Shown: positions 36,235 to 46,310, numbered from the stretch's first letter. The stretch is DNA of 64,000 nucleotides from Rubinisphaera margarita (GCF_022267515.1 NZ_JAKFGB010000014.1:248001-312000), one strand, 5' to 3'. Notes: generated from the sequence alone by a model not told the origin. A program made the numbers and translations.

Positions 36235-37179
36235 TCAGGACGGAGCTCGCGATCCCGCAGTGGGCGGAGGCGGATCGGGGAGATATTCCCGTCTCAACGA
36301 CTGTTCCAGCTCAACCTGTATCCCTCCAAAACGGAAATCGAAACGTTTGACGTTCCCGTTCTCGTCGAGCCGCACGTTGTACGGGGAAACCAGCGGATCG
36401 AAAAGCCGAAACTGCTGGACACCGAAACCGGTAATGAACAGCAGGATGGTCACGAGGATCGAGCCGGTACACACCAGAGAGGGCAGGGCGAAGCCCAGCA
36501 TATCCGGAAAGCTGGTCATTGAGATAAGTACCGTCACCATCGTGCTCGAAACGCTGAAGGCAATCGCTCCCATGCCGACGAGGAGCAACACGCAGAACGT
36601 TCTCCGGATCGGACCGGACGAACACGCTCCCAGCATCATGCCACAGGCCATCATGTAGGTGGTGAAGAGAAGCGACACGACCAACGCGACCAGGATATTC
36701 GGCAGGGCAACACCTCTCAGCAGATAGCTGAAGCAAATAAAGGGAACCACAGCGGCATAGTAAATGCCAGCATGAAGGGCTCCACACCAGAAGAAGCCAG
36801 AGAAGATCTGTCCGATCCGCAGCGTGGAAAGCGTCAGGACTTCCAGCGTTTGTTCGCTGTGTTCCTCGGCGGCCAGCGCGAATAGGGAGAGCGGAACGAC
36901 GAAGCAGTTCGGAAGCAGGAGGATGACGAAAAAGTAGCTACAGAACTGACGCCCGGCTCCGACCAGATCGAGGGAGAGATCGGCGGTCATCACGAGAAAG
37001 AAACTCGTCGCCCAGCAACTCAGAAGCAGCAGGAGAAACGTGATCGCGAAGGCCCGGCCTTTGAGCATCCGGCGGATCTCGCGGATCAGCATCGGGTTCC
37101 AGGAATCGGGGAAATCAGTCCACGCTCGCGACCGCAAATTGAACCATTCCCCGGCTGACTCAGCCGGGAACGGGGTCAT
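36235..37179 (-). CDS. ABC-2-type transporter permease
   Basis: A 314-residue membrane protein with six hydrophobic helices (LLLLLSCWATSFFLVMTAD, FVILLLPNCFVVPLSLFAL, YYAAVVPFICFSYLL, ILVALVVSLLFTTYMMACG, LLVGMGAIAFSV and SILVTILLFITGFG). Between helices it has AAEEHSEQTLEVLTLSTL, the coupling segment of ABC-2 permeases. The C-terminal 60 residues are soluble. It overlaps the ATP-binding gene upstream by 4 bp (ATGA), so the two are coupled and form one exporter. Cargo unknown; the neighbouring MoxR and membrane-protein genes suggest a Gld- or Bat-like envelope system. Confidence 0.85.
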   Translation of the reverse strand: MTPFPAESAGEWFNLRSRAWTDFPDSWNPMLIREIRRMLKGRAFAITFLLLLLSCWATSFFLVMTADLSLDLVGAGRQFCSYFFVILLLPNCFVVPLSLFALAAEEHSEQTLEVLTLSTLRIGQIFSGFFWCGALHAGIYYAAVVPFICFSYLLRGVALPNILVALVVSLLFTTYMMACGMMLGACSSGPIRRTFCVLLLVGMGAIAFSVSSTMVTVLISMTSFPDMLGFALPSLVCTGSILVTILLFITGFGVQQFRLFDPLVSPYNVRLDENGNVKRFDFRFGGIQVELEQSLRREYLPDPPPPTAGSRAPS

Positions 37180-38300
37180 TGCACGATTCCCTCGGTGATT
37201 GACATAAAGGCATCTTCCAGCGTTTCCGATTTCCCGGCGTACTCGGTTACAGCAAAACCCTTCTCAATCATTCGCTTCAGCAGATTCGCCCGCTCAGTGT
37301 TGTCGCCTGCAAACTCAAAGACGATCCGATGAGCGGCCGGGGCGACATGCGACACGAACGGCTGTTCCAGGAGCCAGTTCCGCAAATCCGTGGACCGCGA
37401 CGTCACCGCCACTGCGAGGGGAGTGCCGCCGCTTTCGCTGGACTTCCGGCTGCGGTGCCGTTTCAGATCTTCAATCGTGCCGTGCGTCAGAATCTGGCCG
37501 GCTTCGATAATCGCCGCCGAGTCGCAGATCTCTCCCAGCTCCGTCAGAATGTGCGAACTGATGAGCACGGTCTTGTGCATTTCGGTTGCGAGCAGATGAA
37601 TCAGTTCCCGCAGTTCGACACGAGCCCGCGGATCGAGACCGGCCGCCGGCTCATCGAGAATGAGCACCTGAGGATCGTGAATCAGCGTCCGCCCCAACCC
37701 GAGCCGCTGCGACATCCCTTTGGAGAGCGTGCGAATTGGTTTGTCAGCCAGCTTACGAAGCTCCGTGAAGACGAGTACGCGATCGATCGCATCGCGGCGT
37801 TGATCTCCCCTGAAACCATAAGCCCGAGCGAAGAAGTCGAGATACTCGACGACATCCATGTTCGAATACTTCCCGAAACTGTCGGGCATGAAACCAAGAC
37901 AGCGTCGGACCTTCTCAGGATCGTCGACCACAGAATGCCCGCAGACAAACGCGTCGCCGGCGGTCGGCAGATCGAGCGTGGCGATGATCCGCATCGTCGT
38001 TGTCTTGCCGGCTCCGTTCGGACCGATGAACCCCATCACCTGCCCGGCGTACGTGTGAAAACTGACGTTGTTGACTGCCTTCAGCTTTCCGAAGAATCGA
38101 TGGAGATTGCGGATCTCCAGCGTCGGCTTCTCCCCGGCTCGATCACGAGCGATCTCTTCGGCGGCCAACTGCTCGCCTTCGCCCTGCAACTGTCCGTTGA
38201 TTTCTTCGCTCACGACGACCGGATAATCCGCCGTACTGTCTGTGGCGGAAGACGGGACTTCGTCCGTGATCTTCTCCTGGTCCGGGGTTGCGTCGGTCAT
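37176..38300 (-). CDS. ABC transporter ATP-binding protein
   Basis: A 374-residue ATPase. The Walker A is GFIGPNGAGKTTTMRI, the ABC signature LSKGMSQRLGLGR, Walker B PQVLILDEPAAGLDP, and the H-loop VLISSHILTEL. N- and C-terminal extensions flank it; the first 60 residues are acidic and unstructured, and the last 100 (FVSHVAPAAHRIVFEF, LLKRMIEKGFAV, SETLEDAFMSITEG) match the regulatory domain of ABC-2 exporters. It is followed by the permease with a 4-bp overlap and lies 73 bp downstream of the membrane protein at 38374-40440. Confidence 0.93.
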   Translation of the reverse strand: MTDATPDQEKITDEVPSSATDSTADYPVVVSEEINGQLQGEGEQLAAEEIARDRAGEKPTLEIRNLHRFFGKLKAVNNVSFHTYAGQVMGFIGPNGAGKTTTMRIIATLDLPTAGDAFVCGHSVVDDPEKVRRCLGFMPDSFGKYSNMDVVEYLDFFARAYGFRGDQRRDAIDRVLVFTELRKLADKPIRTLSKGMSQRLGLGRTLIHDPQVLILDEPAAGLDPRARVELRELIHLLATEMHKTVLISSHILTELGEICDSAAIIEAGQILTHGTIEDLKRHRSRKSSESGGTPLAVAVTSRSTDLRNWLLEQPFVSHVAPAAHRIVFEFAGDNTERANLLKRMIEKGFAVTEYAGKSETLEDAFMSITEGIVQ

Positions 38301-38373
38301 AATCCACTCGTCAGTTGTCTGCAGTTCATTGATTCATCCGCCATCACCGCGGCAGGACATCCACTCCCGTTGA

Positions 38374-40440
38374 TTACATGTAGCCGACCATCGTGTACAG
38401 AGACATCCGCTCGCGGGTGTTCTGGAGTCCGATATCAAGATCGTCATGAGCGCGGAGGATCACGAAGTATGAATTCGGCCGGAGGACACTCCGGTAGGCT
38501 TCAGGCTGCCGAAACTTCGAAAGCGTCGACTCCTGAAAACTTCGGGAATAGACATCTCCGCCAAGATCATCGTACGGACTGTATCCGTGGCTGTAGCGGT
38601 AACGGTGCGGGTCCACCGCGGCGGGCATGTCCTGTAACGTCATGCCGTCCGGCAGAGCCAGATCCTTGTCCATCACCGTGGTTCGAAGTTGCGTCAGGTC
38701 GTCCGGACTGGCTGGCGTCAGATCGGCCACGCCTCCGGCGCGAACCGGCCCGCCAATCCAAGCCTTTCCCTGCTGGTCAACCAGGAGGATCATCTCGATC
38801 TCCCATTCCAGCCCGTTGGAAACTTCGAGAGCCTCCGCTCCTTTCGCTTTGTAATCGACGCGCCCGCGCTGCTCCTGATTGGAGACTGTCAAAAACTGCG
38901 TGCGTGTTCGCGGCCGCAGCCAGCCGCTCGTTAAGTGCTGCCGATCGCTCCAGTCGACTCGCCCGGACTCATATCCTTCGTAAGTCGCCCAGACCGGGTA
39001 CACAGCGGTGGACTGCCCGAACTGCAGCCCCTGTGACGGAGCCACGCCGGCATAGTAGGCGACCCGATTGATGCTGATGGACGTCCCCTGTTTCTGGTCG
39101 AGAAAAGTCACGCTTCTCACTCGCGACTTGATCGAAAACCCATGAGCGACCGTCGAATAACCGACCAGCAAAAGGCTGCTTCCCAAGGAAAGCAATGGGA
39201 CGGTAAGCAGCAGCATCGACAGCCGTTTCTTCCGCATGAAGTACGCGTAGTTCACCGGCCCGATGACAATCGTAAAGACGGTAATCAGCAGCAGGAACGC
39301 CGTGACCGGAACGCCACCGACGCCGGGAATCAGGAACTGCATGAAGCTGGGCGCGAGCTGCCGGGCGCTCAGCCCGTTGCGATTTCGCCAGGAGATTCGA
39401 GATTCTCCCAGTGTGTTCATGAGCCAGGCCCAATGCGAGATCGTTCCGGGAAAGGGATTCTCGCGAAACGCCACAACCATCCCGAGGCCGAGTGAACGAA
39501 CCGAGAACGTGGAATCGCTGACCGGCCACCGTTCGCCGGTGGACAAGTCTTCGGGAATTGTTCGTGAATTGTCGGCCGGATCGATCAAAGAAACGTGCCG
39601 AAACGCGCCACGATTGGCCGGGCTCCAGACTTCGTCTCGAAAGGCACGGCGATTCCAGTCGAGCATCTGATTCAACTCGGTCGACGCCGCTGGATCTTCC
39701 CCGATCTCATAGATGAGCAGGTTCCCGCCTGTTTCCACCCAGTTGAGAATGGCGTTGCGGGCTTCCGGTGTGATTCGCTTCGTCAGCGTTTCGAGCCTCA
39801 TCGCCACAATGTCGACACTCGTGTAGGCCAGCCAGTTCTCGGGCAGTCCTTCCGGGTTGACGGTTTGAAAGAACTCGCCGCTCGGCGAATAGTAGGCCGA
39901 ACCGTGACTCGGATGTGCTGATCCCGCCCGCGAGAACTGATTCAAAGCCGCCTGATTGTACTTCTCACCGTCGACAACGCCGTTCTGCACGATCAGCAGC
40001 GAGCCGCCGTGATTGTAAACGTAATTCACATCGGGCAGCGAAATCGAACCGGTGAGGTTCTTGAGAATCCGACCGTTTTCCACGACACGCAGCTGGGCGG
40101 ACGAACCGGAATCGACCATTGGCACCAGAAGGGTGGTGTTGAGCGTCTGATTCTGCTCAATCACAATCCGTTGCGACACCTCGGCAACCGGATTCGAAGG
40201 ATGATCGCTGCGAAGGACGAACGTCAGCTGACGAGCCGGTCCGATGTTGCGAACGCGGATTCGAACCGGATAGTACCCGCCATTGTGGCCGCCGATCCAT
40301 TTCGTATTCACATCGACGACGAGATCGGAACCACTGAGCGTGAACTCAGTCCCTATTGCCCACGCGGGCTTCCCAGGCAGCAAGCAGGCGAACCCGACGG
40401 CGAGAACGATCAGTCCCTGTTTCAGAAACGATTTCAACAT
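38374..40440 (-). CDS. membrane protein with amidotransferase-like domain
   Basis: A 688-residue protein. Residues 1-28 are a signal peptide (MLKSFLKQGLIVLAVGF... PAWA). A beta-sandwich region (YYPVRIRVRNIGPARQLTF) follows, then an alpha/beta domain (LAYTSVDIVAMRLETL, NLLIYEIGED) resembling a GATase1/Rossmann fold without a visible catalytic Cys. Two membrane helices at about 365-385 and 400-425 (VPVTAFLLLITVFTIVIGPV, LSMLLLTVPLLSLGSSLLLV) precede a C-terminal beta-rich region. This layout resembles GldG- and DUF4350-like proteins that accompany ABC exporters. The upstream ATG at 40467 would add nine residues. It follows moxR by about 40 bp and precedes the ABC ATPase, so one operon is likely. 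Confidence 0.72.
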   Translation of the reverse strand: MLKSFLKQGLIVLAVGFACLLPGKPAWAIGTEFTLSGSDLVVDVNTKWIGGHNGGYYPVRIRVRNIGPARQLTFVLRSDHPSNPVAEVSQRIVIEQNQTLNTTLLVPMVDSGSSAQLRVVENGRILKNLTGSISLPDVNYVYNHGGSLLIVQNGVVDGEKYNQAALNQFSRAGSAHPSHGSAYYSPSGEFFQTVNPEGLPENWLAYTSVDIVAMRLETLTKRITPEARNAILNWVETGGNLLIYEIGEDPAASTELNQMLDWNRRAFRDEVWSPANRGAFRHVSLIDPADNSRTIPEDLSTGERWPVSDSTFSVRSLGLGMVVAFRENPFPGTISHWAWLMNTLGESRISWRNRNGLSARQLAPSFMQFLIPGVGGVPVTAFLLLITVFTIVIGPVNYAYFMRKKRLSMLLLTVPLLSLGSSLLLVGYSTVAHGFSIKSRVRSVTFLDQKQGTSISINRVAYYAGVAPSQGLQFGQSTAVYPVWATYEGYESGRVDWSDRQHLTSGWLRPRTRTQFLTVSNQEQRGRVDYKAKGAEALEVSNGLEWEIEMILLVDQQGKAWIGGPVRAGGVADLTPASPDDLTQLRTTVMDKDLALPDGMTLQDMPAAVDPHRYRYSHGYSPYDDLGGDVYSRSFQESTLSKFRQPEAYRSVLRPNSYFVILRAHDDLDIGLQNTRERMSLYTMVGYM

Positions 40441-40482
40441 CGGGAGCTTTCCGCAGGAAGCAGACATGACTTGAAGAAGGTT

Positions 40483-41517
40483 CTAAACGCGAACATCCGC
40501 GGGGATTTCGCGTCCCACCTGAGGAACGGTCTGCACGAGTTCCCGGATCAGGGAAATATTGTCCCAGCCATCCATTCGGGCGGCATAATCGAGAATCACG
40601 CGATGCGACAGCACGCTCGAGGCGACGAACTTAACCTCATCGAAACCGACATTCGGCTTGCCGGCAATTAAAGCGGCTGCCCGGGACGTATTGGCCAGAG
40701 CGATCGCCGCGCGAGGCGAAGCCCCGAAGCGGACAAACTGCTTAACGAACTCCGGCGAGTCCTCATACCGCGAATGGGTCGCGGAAACGAGCCGGGCGAT
40801 GTAGTTGGCGACCGCTTCCGGCAGATGCACCCGGTCAACCTGTTCAAACAGATGCGCCAGATCATCACCCGAGACAACCGGCTCGAGCTGAGGCGGTTCG
40901 CCATGGCGGCGCTTCGTGATAATTTGCTGCAGCGTTTCCGCGCCGATTCCTTCGACGCTGATCTTGAACGTGAATCGATCCAGCTGCGCTTCCGGCAGTG
41001 GATAGGTTCCTTCCAGCTCGATCGGGTTCTGCGTCGCCAGAACGAAGAACGGCTGCGGCAACTGGTGCGTTTCGCCCATCACCGTGACGCGGCGTTCCTG
41101 CATCGCTTCGAGCAGAGCCGACTGGGTCTTCGGCGTGGCGCGGTTGATTTCATCGGCCAGCAGCAGATTTGCGAAAATCGGTCCCTTGTGAAAGACGAGC
41201 CGGCGGGTGCCGTCCCGTTCTTCGAGAATCGGGGAACCGACGATGTCACCAGGCAGTAGATCGGGAGTGAACTGCACACGGCGAAACGAGAGATGCATCA
41301 GCGTTGAGAGCGATTTGACGAGCTCAGTTTTTCCAAGTCCCGGCAAGCCTTCCAGCAGCAGATGCCCCCGGGCCAGAATGCAGGTGACGGCAAGTCGGAG
41401 CAGTTGTTCCTGTCCCAGAATGGCCCGTCCCAGACCGTCGAGCAGACGATCAATCACTTCACGGGCGGCCGTAACTTCTTCCGGCGTCAACAGTCCACCT
41501 GGGCGTGTCTCGTTCAT
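40483..41517 (-). CDS. MoxR-family AAA+ ATPase
   Basis: A 344-residue MoxR ATPase, a chaperone-like AAA+ protein that usually works with vWA-domain or membrane partners. Motifs: Walker A LLEGLPGLGKTELVKSL, RVQFTPDLLPGDIVGS, Walker B NLLLADEINRATPKTQSALL, sensor 1 FFVLATQNPIELEGTYPLPE, and the arginine-rich C-terminal lid (GASPRAAIALANTSRAAALI). The ATG at 41517 has GGAG about 10 nt upstream. It sits between two membrane protein genes on the same strand. No DUF58 or vWA gene is in the window, so the usual MoxR-DUF58 arrangement is not complete here. Confidence 0.94.
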   Translation of the reverse strand: MNETRPGGLLTPEEVTAAREVIDRLLDGLGRAILGQEQLLRLAVTCILARGHLLLEGLPGLGKTELVKSLSTLMHLSFRRVQFTPDLLPGDIVGSPILEERDGTRRLVFHKGPIFANLLLADEINRATPKTQSALLEAMQERRVTVMGETHQLPQPFFVLATQNPIELEGTYPLPEAQLDRFTFKISVEGIGAETLQQIITKRRHGEPPQLEPVVSGDDLAHLFEQVDRVHLPEAVANYIARLVSATHSRYEDSPEFVKQFVRFGASPRAAIALANTSRAAALIAGKPNVGFDEVKFVASSVLSHRVILDYAARMDGWDNISLIRELVQTVPQVGREIPADVRV

Positions 41518-41581
41518 ACAGAGCAACTCCGTCTCAGTCAGTTAGTCACGTCAAACGTTGCAGGTCAATTCAGCAGATCCG

Positions 41582-42979
41582 TCAGAGCGCTCCGTCGTCG
41601 TGGACTTCAGAGGGGCGGTTCTCGGAATTGAAGAACTTCCGGACCACGTCGCGATGCCGAGGACTCAGCTTGCGATTCCAGGTCGCTTTCCCGGCGGAGG
41701 GATCGGCTTCACGAACCGGATTGCGAGCCGCGGAATCGGCCGGCTTGACCTCGGGCTCGTGATAGGTGATGCCCTGCACGTCGTCGCTGGGATCATCCAG
41801 TGTACCGGGCGGAAGCACCACTTCTTTGAACTTCGTGTTGGACAGATCCGACTCTTCTCCCCAGACCATGGAGGCATCGCCGCGACCGCGCGTGATTCCC
41901 CCCTTGCCCGGTTTGTTGCTTTCTCCCTGTCCATTGCCCGGGCCCTCGCAGTCGCCCTCACCCTGGCAAAGTCCCTGGCACTCGCTGCGCTGCTTGGCGA
42001 GTCGTTCTGATTCATTCTTCAGATGCTCTTTCAGTTCATTCAGCATCTTCTCGCGAGCAGCCGCGTCTTCCGGCAGACCGAGCTTGCCCGATTGGGCCGC
42101 GTTCTCCAGAGCCTTCTTCAACGACTCCGACATGCCGGGACATTGACCATTGCAGGCCTTCGCGGCCAGCGAAGAGAGATTCTCGCCCAATGCCGATTCG
42201 AGCTGTTCCAGTTGCTCGGCGGAAAGCTCCCCCTGATTCGCCATTGAAGAAAGCAACTGCTCGATCGCTGAAGACGCGGACTCAAGACTCCGTTCGTTCT
42301 TTTGCCAGCTGAGCTGCATCTGTTGCCGAAGTGAGTCAGCCGTTTCCCACTGCTCGTGAGTCAGCGGCTGGTCTTTGGTTTCCTGAATGAACTGCTCCAA
42401 CTCCTGCTTCAGCTCTTCCTTTTCCTTCTCGTCAAGCACTTCGGCTTCGTCGAGCGTTTCGAGCATCGATTCGAGTTCTTCAGTCGTTTCGCGGGAAACT
42501 TCACGTGGCGTCGCCATGACTTCCGAAAACTCGCGGATCGGAACCAGACAGGTGAGCAGTGCGAAGATGCAAGGGACGGCTGTCATGGAGGCAAAGCGTT
42601 TAGGACGAATTCGAGGCAGGGAATTGCGCCACAGTTGTTCGACCTGAGGCAGCCGTCGAGACCATTCCTCGTCGGGAGCTTCCGAAAGGGTCATGAGGAG
42701 TCCGCCCGCTCCCAGTTTCTGGTCGAGCAGTGCGGTCGCCTCCTCGTGAGAGAACCGACGCTTCTGAATCGTGAACCACGACCAGACTGGCACCGCGGCC
42801 AGCAACAGCAACAGAGACGGGGCGTACGGCCAGACCGCGGGGAGGAACAACTTGATCAGCAGAATCGCGCAGCCGATTCCGATGAAAGTCGCGGCCAGAC
42901 GATCGGCACAAATGCCCAGAAACTGGCCCCATTGCAGGCGTTGCCAGTGTCGGTGAATCCATTGCTGAGAGTTCGGCAT
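41582..42979 (-). CDS. membrane protein with coiled-coil region (MoxR neighbour)
   Basis: A 465-residue protein of unknown function. Two helices lie at about 27-46 and 51-68 (ATFIGIGCAILLIKLFLPAV, APSLLLLLAAVPVWSWF) and another at about 130-146. The middle (about 165-340) is strongly Glu/Gln/Leu-rich and predicted coiled coil (EVLDEKEKEELKQELEQF, ELSAEQLEQLESALGENL). A short Cys/Gly-rich patch (CQGLCQGEGDCEGPGNGQG) and a Pro/Asp-rich tail follow. GGGAGG lies just before the ATG at 42979. It begins the minus-strand run ahead of moxR and probably is the partner or target of the MoxR ATPase. A DUF4175-like assignment is possible but not shown. Confidence 0.7.
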   Translation of the reverse strand: MPNSQQWIHRHWQRLQWGQFLGICADRLAATFIGIGCAILLIKLFLPAVWPYAPSLLLLLAAVPVWSWFTIQKRRFSHEEATALLDQKLGAGGLLMTLSEAPDEEWSRRLPQVEQLWRNSLPRIRPKRFASMTAVPCIFALLTCLVPIREFSEVMATPREVSRETTEELESMLETLDEAEVLDEKEKEELKQELEQFIQETKDQPLTHEQWETADSLRQQMQLSWQKNERSLESASSAIEQLLSSMANQGELSAEQLEQLESALGENLSSLAAKACNGQCPGMSESLKKALENAAQSGKLGLPEDAAAREKMLNELKEHLKNESERLAKQRSECQGLCQGEGDCEGPGNGQGESNKPGKGGITRGRGDASMVWGEESDLSNTKFKEVVLPPGTLDDPSDDVQGITYHEPEVKPADSAARNPVREADPSAGKATWNRKLSPRHRDVVRKFFNSENRPSEVHDDGAL

Positions 42980-43117
42980 CAGAACCTCCCGAAATATGCA
43001 GTCGCAGAATGCGCATGTGAACAGACTTACGGGAATTGTAACCAATTCGCCGTCTGATGTCTGAAAGAAACAGGCGAATTTGCCGTTTTCAGGCTCCGTC
43101 GCAAATTCGATTGCCGC

Positions 43118-46100
43118 CTATTGACCAGCCGGTTCGACCTGCCCGTCTCCCTGCAGATAGGCGATTAGATCGCGAATCTGGTCGCTCGACATCCGATCGA
43201 GCAGACCTTCCGGCATCAATGACAGATTCGACGGCTTCACCAGATCGATCTCATCCCGCGGGACCGCGATTTCGTCCTTCTCAGTCTGAACGACCACCGT
43301 CTGCCCGGTCTCACTCCTGATGACACCATTAATGACCCGACCGGAATTCAGCACGAACGTCGACATCCGATATTGATTCGGTACGATCGCAGAAGGTGTG
43401 ACGATGTTCTCCAGCAGGTAATCGAGGTTCTTGCGGTTCCCTCCCGTCAGATCCGGAGCCAGTGGTTTGCCTTCTCCGAAGAACTTGTGACACGTTGAGC
43501 AGGTCTTGTCGAACAGTGCCCGACCGTGACTCAGATCGGCCTCGGCCAGAGACTCTTCGGTCAGAGCCTCACGAAACGACGCGATCTTCTCCTGCTTTTC
43601 GGCCGAAGACTGATTCAACGTGCCCCAGACTTCCGTCAGCAGCTCTGTCAGTTCCGGTACCTCGAACTGGGCGATCTGTCGGGCCTGCGAAGCACTCAGT
43701 TGCGCGTCTCCCAGTCGACCGTTCTTGAATCCCTTGAGAAGCGCTTCCGCATAAGCCGGGCGTGAACAGAGCGTCTCAATCGCCGCCGTCCGGGCCTCAT
43801 GCCGGAACCGTCCATATCGACTCAGAATCAGTTCAGGAATCTCCGCGTCGTCGAAGCGAGCCAGTGCTGTCAGCGCGGCGGCATCGAGCACACGGTCGTT
43901 GACCCATTTCTTCAGGGCCGGGAGAAGTCCTTCAGGCTGCCGATCCGCCAGAACATTTAACGCACTGATCCGATCGATCGGAGTCGCCTCGTCGTTCGTC
44001 ACAATCTTGAAGAGTTCTTCAATTGCCCGACCATCACCAAAGACCAGCGACAGCTCCCGCAATGAGGCCTGAATCTCCGCATCAGGCACATCTCCGTACT
44101 TCGCGGCGACAGTCGACCAGCCGGGCGGCGCAGGAAGTTGCCTTACGCCGCGCGTGGCAGCTGTCATCCCCTGCAGCAGATCGGAAAGCTGTTCCTGATG
44201 TTTCGTTTTCAGCAGCGTGGAGACCAGCAGCGGTCCGACTTCCGGCTGTGTCGCATACTCGTGAAGCAATCGGCGGGCGATAAATGTTCGGAGTTTTCGA
44301 GCGGTGTCGAACCGCGTCAGATCGAGCGCCTGCCCGGGATACTTCTCCACAGCCGGTTCGATGCCATACCAGAGAATCAACCGCAGATCATGATCGTCGG
44401 TATCTTCGTCGTGCTGCAACAGGGCCTCCGCCATCCGCAGGCGGAAATCGATCGGCATGGAATGCACTGTCGAGGACAGCGTCAGCCGCACATAGGGCGA
44501 CTGTTCTGTCCTGGCGTGGTCAATCAGTTTCTTCCAGATCTCAATATCCGTCGTCTGATCCTCGGCGATCAGACGAATGGCCCACGAGCGAACGTATTCA
44601 TCCTCTTCTTCAAGAAAATCAAGCGTTGCGTCGGAATACAACCAATCCATCGCCGCACATGTCCAGAGCAGACGCAGATCTTTGACCGTATCTCCAGTGA
44701 GCTTCTCCGGCAGAAGCTGGGTGAGGTCCAGTGAGTCGTTCAGATTAGGATATCGATCACTCAGAAGGCGGCGGGCGTGTCGGCAGAACCAGTCGTTGTC
44801 GTGCGTCTGCAGGTTGAACAGCTCTTCATCGCTCATCGCCGCGAGGTCCGGAACTTTCTTCAAGGCGGGGCGACCGTAAGTCACCTTGTAGATGCGGCCC
44901 GATGTCCGGTGCACGCCGTCGCTGTCGTGACATTCGCCGAGATCGGTCCAGTCACTCACGTAGACTCCGCCGTCCGGTCCATACATCACCCCCACACCTC
45001 GAAACCACGGCTGGTTGGCGAACAGAAAGTCGGGCCGATGCTCGATCCTGTAGCCGGCTCCATGCCTCACTATCGCATCGCAGTTCACGCGGCGCCCATG
45101 GGTATTGCACATGAAAAGCTGACCCCGATACTGCGGCGGCCAGTTGTCGCCGAGGTAGATCATCCCGCCGCAATGCGAATGCCCGCCTCCGAGTTCGCCG
45201 TGAACACCCGAGGCATCCCGACTGTCGGACCACTTCGACGAAGTCGCATCCCAGTGGTAATGGTCGGCGTGCTGGTCGATGAGCTCATAGAAGTGCGGAT
45301 TCGAATCGGCTCCATACATCCGCTTGAAGTGAGCCCCGGGGATCGCATGCCACGCATGCCCGATGACGTTGTTGGTGAAGAAGAAATCGCCGTACTCGTT
45401 GTAATCGAGTCCCCACGGGTTGGTCGTTCCTTCGGTGACCAGTTCAAAGCGATGGTCTCGCGGATGAAATCGCCAGATCGAACAGTTGAGACTCGTCTTC
45501 TCTTCCAACGTCGCACCGGGACGCCCCACCACGGAGGTCGCCTGAATGCCGTGCCGGCCGTAGATCCAGCCGGTTGGACCATACATCAGCCCGTTGACGA
45601 TGTTGTGTCCCACCTCGTTCTTATCGAAGCCTTCCAGAAACACCTGCGGCTCGCCGTCTGCGCGATCATCGCCATTTTTATCGGAAAGCCAGGACAACGT
45701 GCCGTCGTTGAGAATCCAGCAGCCGTTCGTGCCGGGAAGAACACTGGTGAGGCGGTTCCCCTGATCCCAGAAGACCTGCCGCTTGTCGTGCTCGCCGTCG
45801 CCATCGACATCTTCCAGAATAACAATGCGGTCCCGCAGGCTGTTGTCGTAAGAGCGTCCGCCATACGTGTAGCACTCAGCTACCCAGACGCGGCCGCGAT
45901 CATCCATCTCCATCGAGATCGGCTGCGAAACATCCGGCTCGCCGGCAAACAGCGTCACGCGGAAACCGTCGGGAACAGAGATCGCAGCCGCCGCCTGTTG
46001 AGGCGTTGTCGGCTCTTCGCCATTCGGTTGCGTATTGATGACCTCAGGAAAGCTCGGCTCGGCTGCGGTGGCGGTCGCAGTCAGAAGACCAAGAACCAGT

Positions 46101-46135
46101 GCAGACGTCCGCCAGAAAATGCCTCGACAGTTCAC
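43118..46135 (-). CDS. PVC-type heme-binding CxxCH protein (membrane-bound dehydrogenase-like)
   Basis: A 1005-residue secreted protein found in planctomycetes and relatives. A signal peptide (RGIFWRTSALVLGLLTATAT) leads into a beta-propeller/glucose-sorbosone-dehydrogenase-like domain (about 60-420: VWVAECYTYGGRSYDNSL, ILEDVDGDGEHD, NEVGHNIVNGLMYGPTGWIY, GGGHSHCGGMIYLGDNWPP, GVMYGPDGGVYVSDWTDL). A HEAT-repeat-rich middle follows (about 450-850), then a cytochrome c domain with CSTCHKFFGEGKPLAPDLTG near residue 880 and the Met-containing end. The GTG at 46135 was chosen because GAGGG lies 6 nt upstream and it begins the signal peptide; an ATG at 46195 is a poor alternative. It is probably periplasmic electron transfer with an oxidised sugar or alcohol as substrate, by family only. 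Confidence 0.9.
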   Translation of the reverse strand: MNCRGIFWRTSALVLGLLTATATAAEPSFPEVINTQPNGEEPTTPQQAAAAISVPDGFRVTLFAGEPDVSQPISMEMDDRGRVWVAECYTYGGRSYDNSLRDRIVILEDVDGDGEHDKRQVFWDQGNRLTSVLPGTNGCWILNDGTLSWLSDKNGDDRADGEPQVFLEGFDKNEVGHNIVNGLMYGPTGWIYGRHGIQATSVVGRPGATLEEKTSLNCSIWRFHPRDHRFELVTEGTTNPWGLDYNEYGDFFFTNNVIGHAWHAIPGAHFKRMYGADSNPHFYELIDQHADHYHWDATSSKWSDSRDASGVHGELGGGHSHCGGMIYLGDNWPPQYRGQLFMCNTHGRRVNCDAIVRHGAGYRIEHRPDFLFANQPWFRGVGVMYGPDGGVYVSDWTDLGECHDSDGVHRTSGRIYKVTYGRPALKKVPDLAAMSDEELFNLQTHDNDWFCRHARRLLSDRYPNLNDSLDLTQLLPEKLTGDTVKDLRLLWTCAAMDWLYSDATLDFLEEEDEYVRSWAIRLIAEDQTTDIEIWKKLIDHARTEQSPYVRLTLSSTVHSMPIDFRLRMAEALLQHDEDTDDHDLRLILWYGIEPAVEKYPGQALDLTRFDTARKLRTFIARRLLHEYATQPEVGPLLVSTLLKTKHQEQLSDLLQGMTAATRGVRQLPAPPGWSTVAAKYGDVPDAEIQASLRELSLVFGDGRAIEELFKIVTNDEATPIDRISALNVLADRQPEGLLPALKKWVNDRVLDAAALTALARFDDAEIPELILSRYGRFRHEARTAAIETLCSRPAYAEALLKGFKNGRLGDAQLSASQARQIAQFEVPELTELLTEVWGTLNQSSAEKQEKIASFREALTEESLAEADLSHGRALFDKTCSTCHKFFGEGKPLAPDLTGGNRKNLDYLLENIVTPSAIVPNQYRMSTFVLNSGRVINGVIRSETGQTVVVQTEKDEIAVPRDEIDLVKPSNLSLMPEGLLDRMSSDQIRDLIAYLQGDGQVEPAGQ

Positions 46136-46310
46136 AATATCCCTCGGTTCTGAATCACGACGGCAAAGCGGCCCGCAAGCACTCCGGCAGACCATAGATC
46201 AATCACTGCTGATGGTACCGTGCGACCACACGGGACATCAATTGATGCGAGGAAGCGGGCGAAGGATGTCCTTTAGACTTCAAGCGTCCGCGAGGAAGCA
46301 CGACGCAATG

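Noticed and set aside
44777..46153. A 458-codon plus-strand frame opposite the PVC-type cytochrome gene
   Set aside because: Antisense to the propeller domain; no domain of its own.
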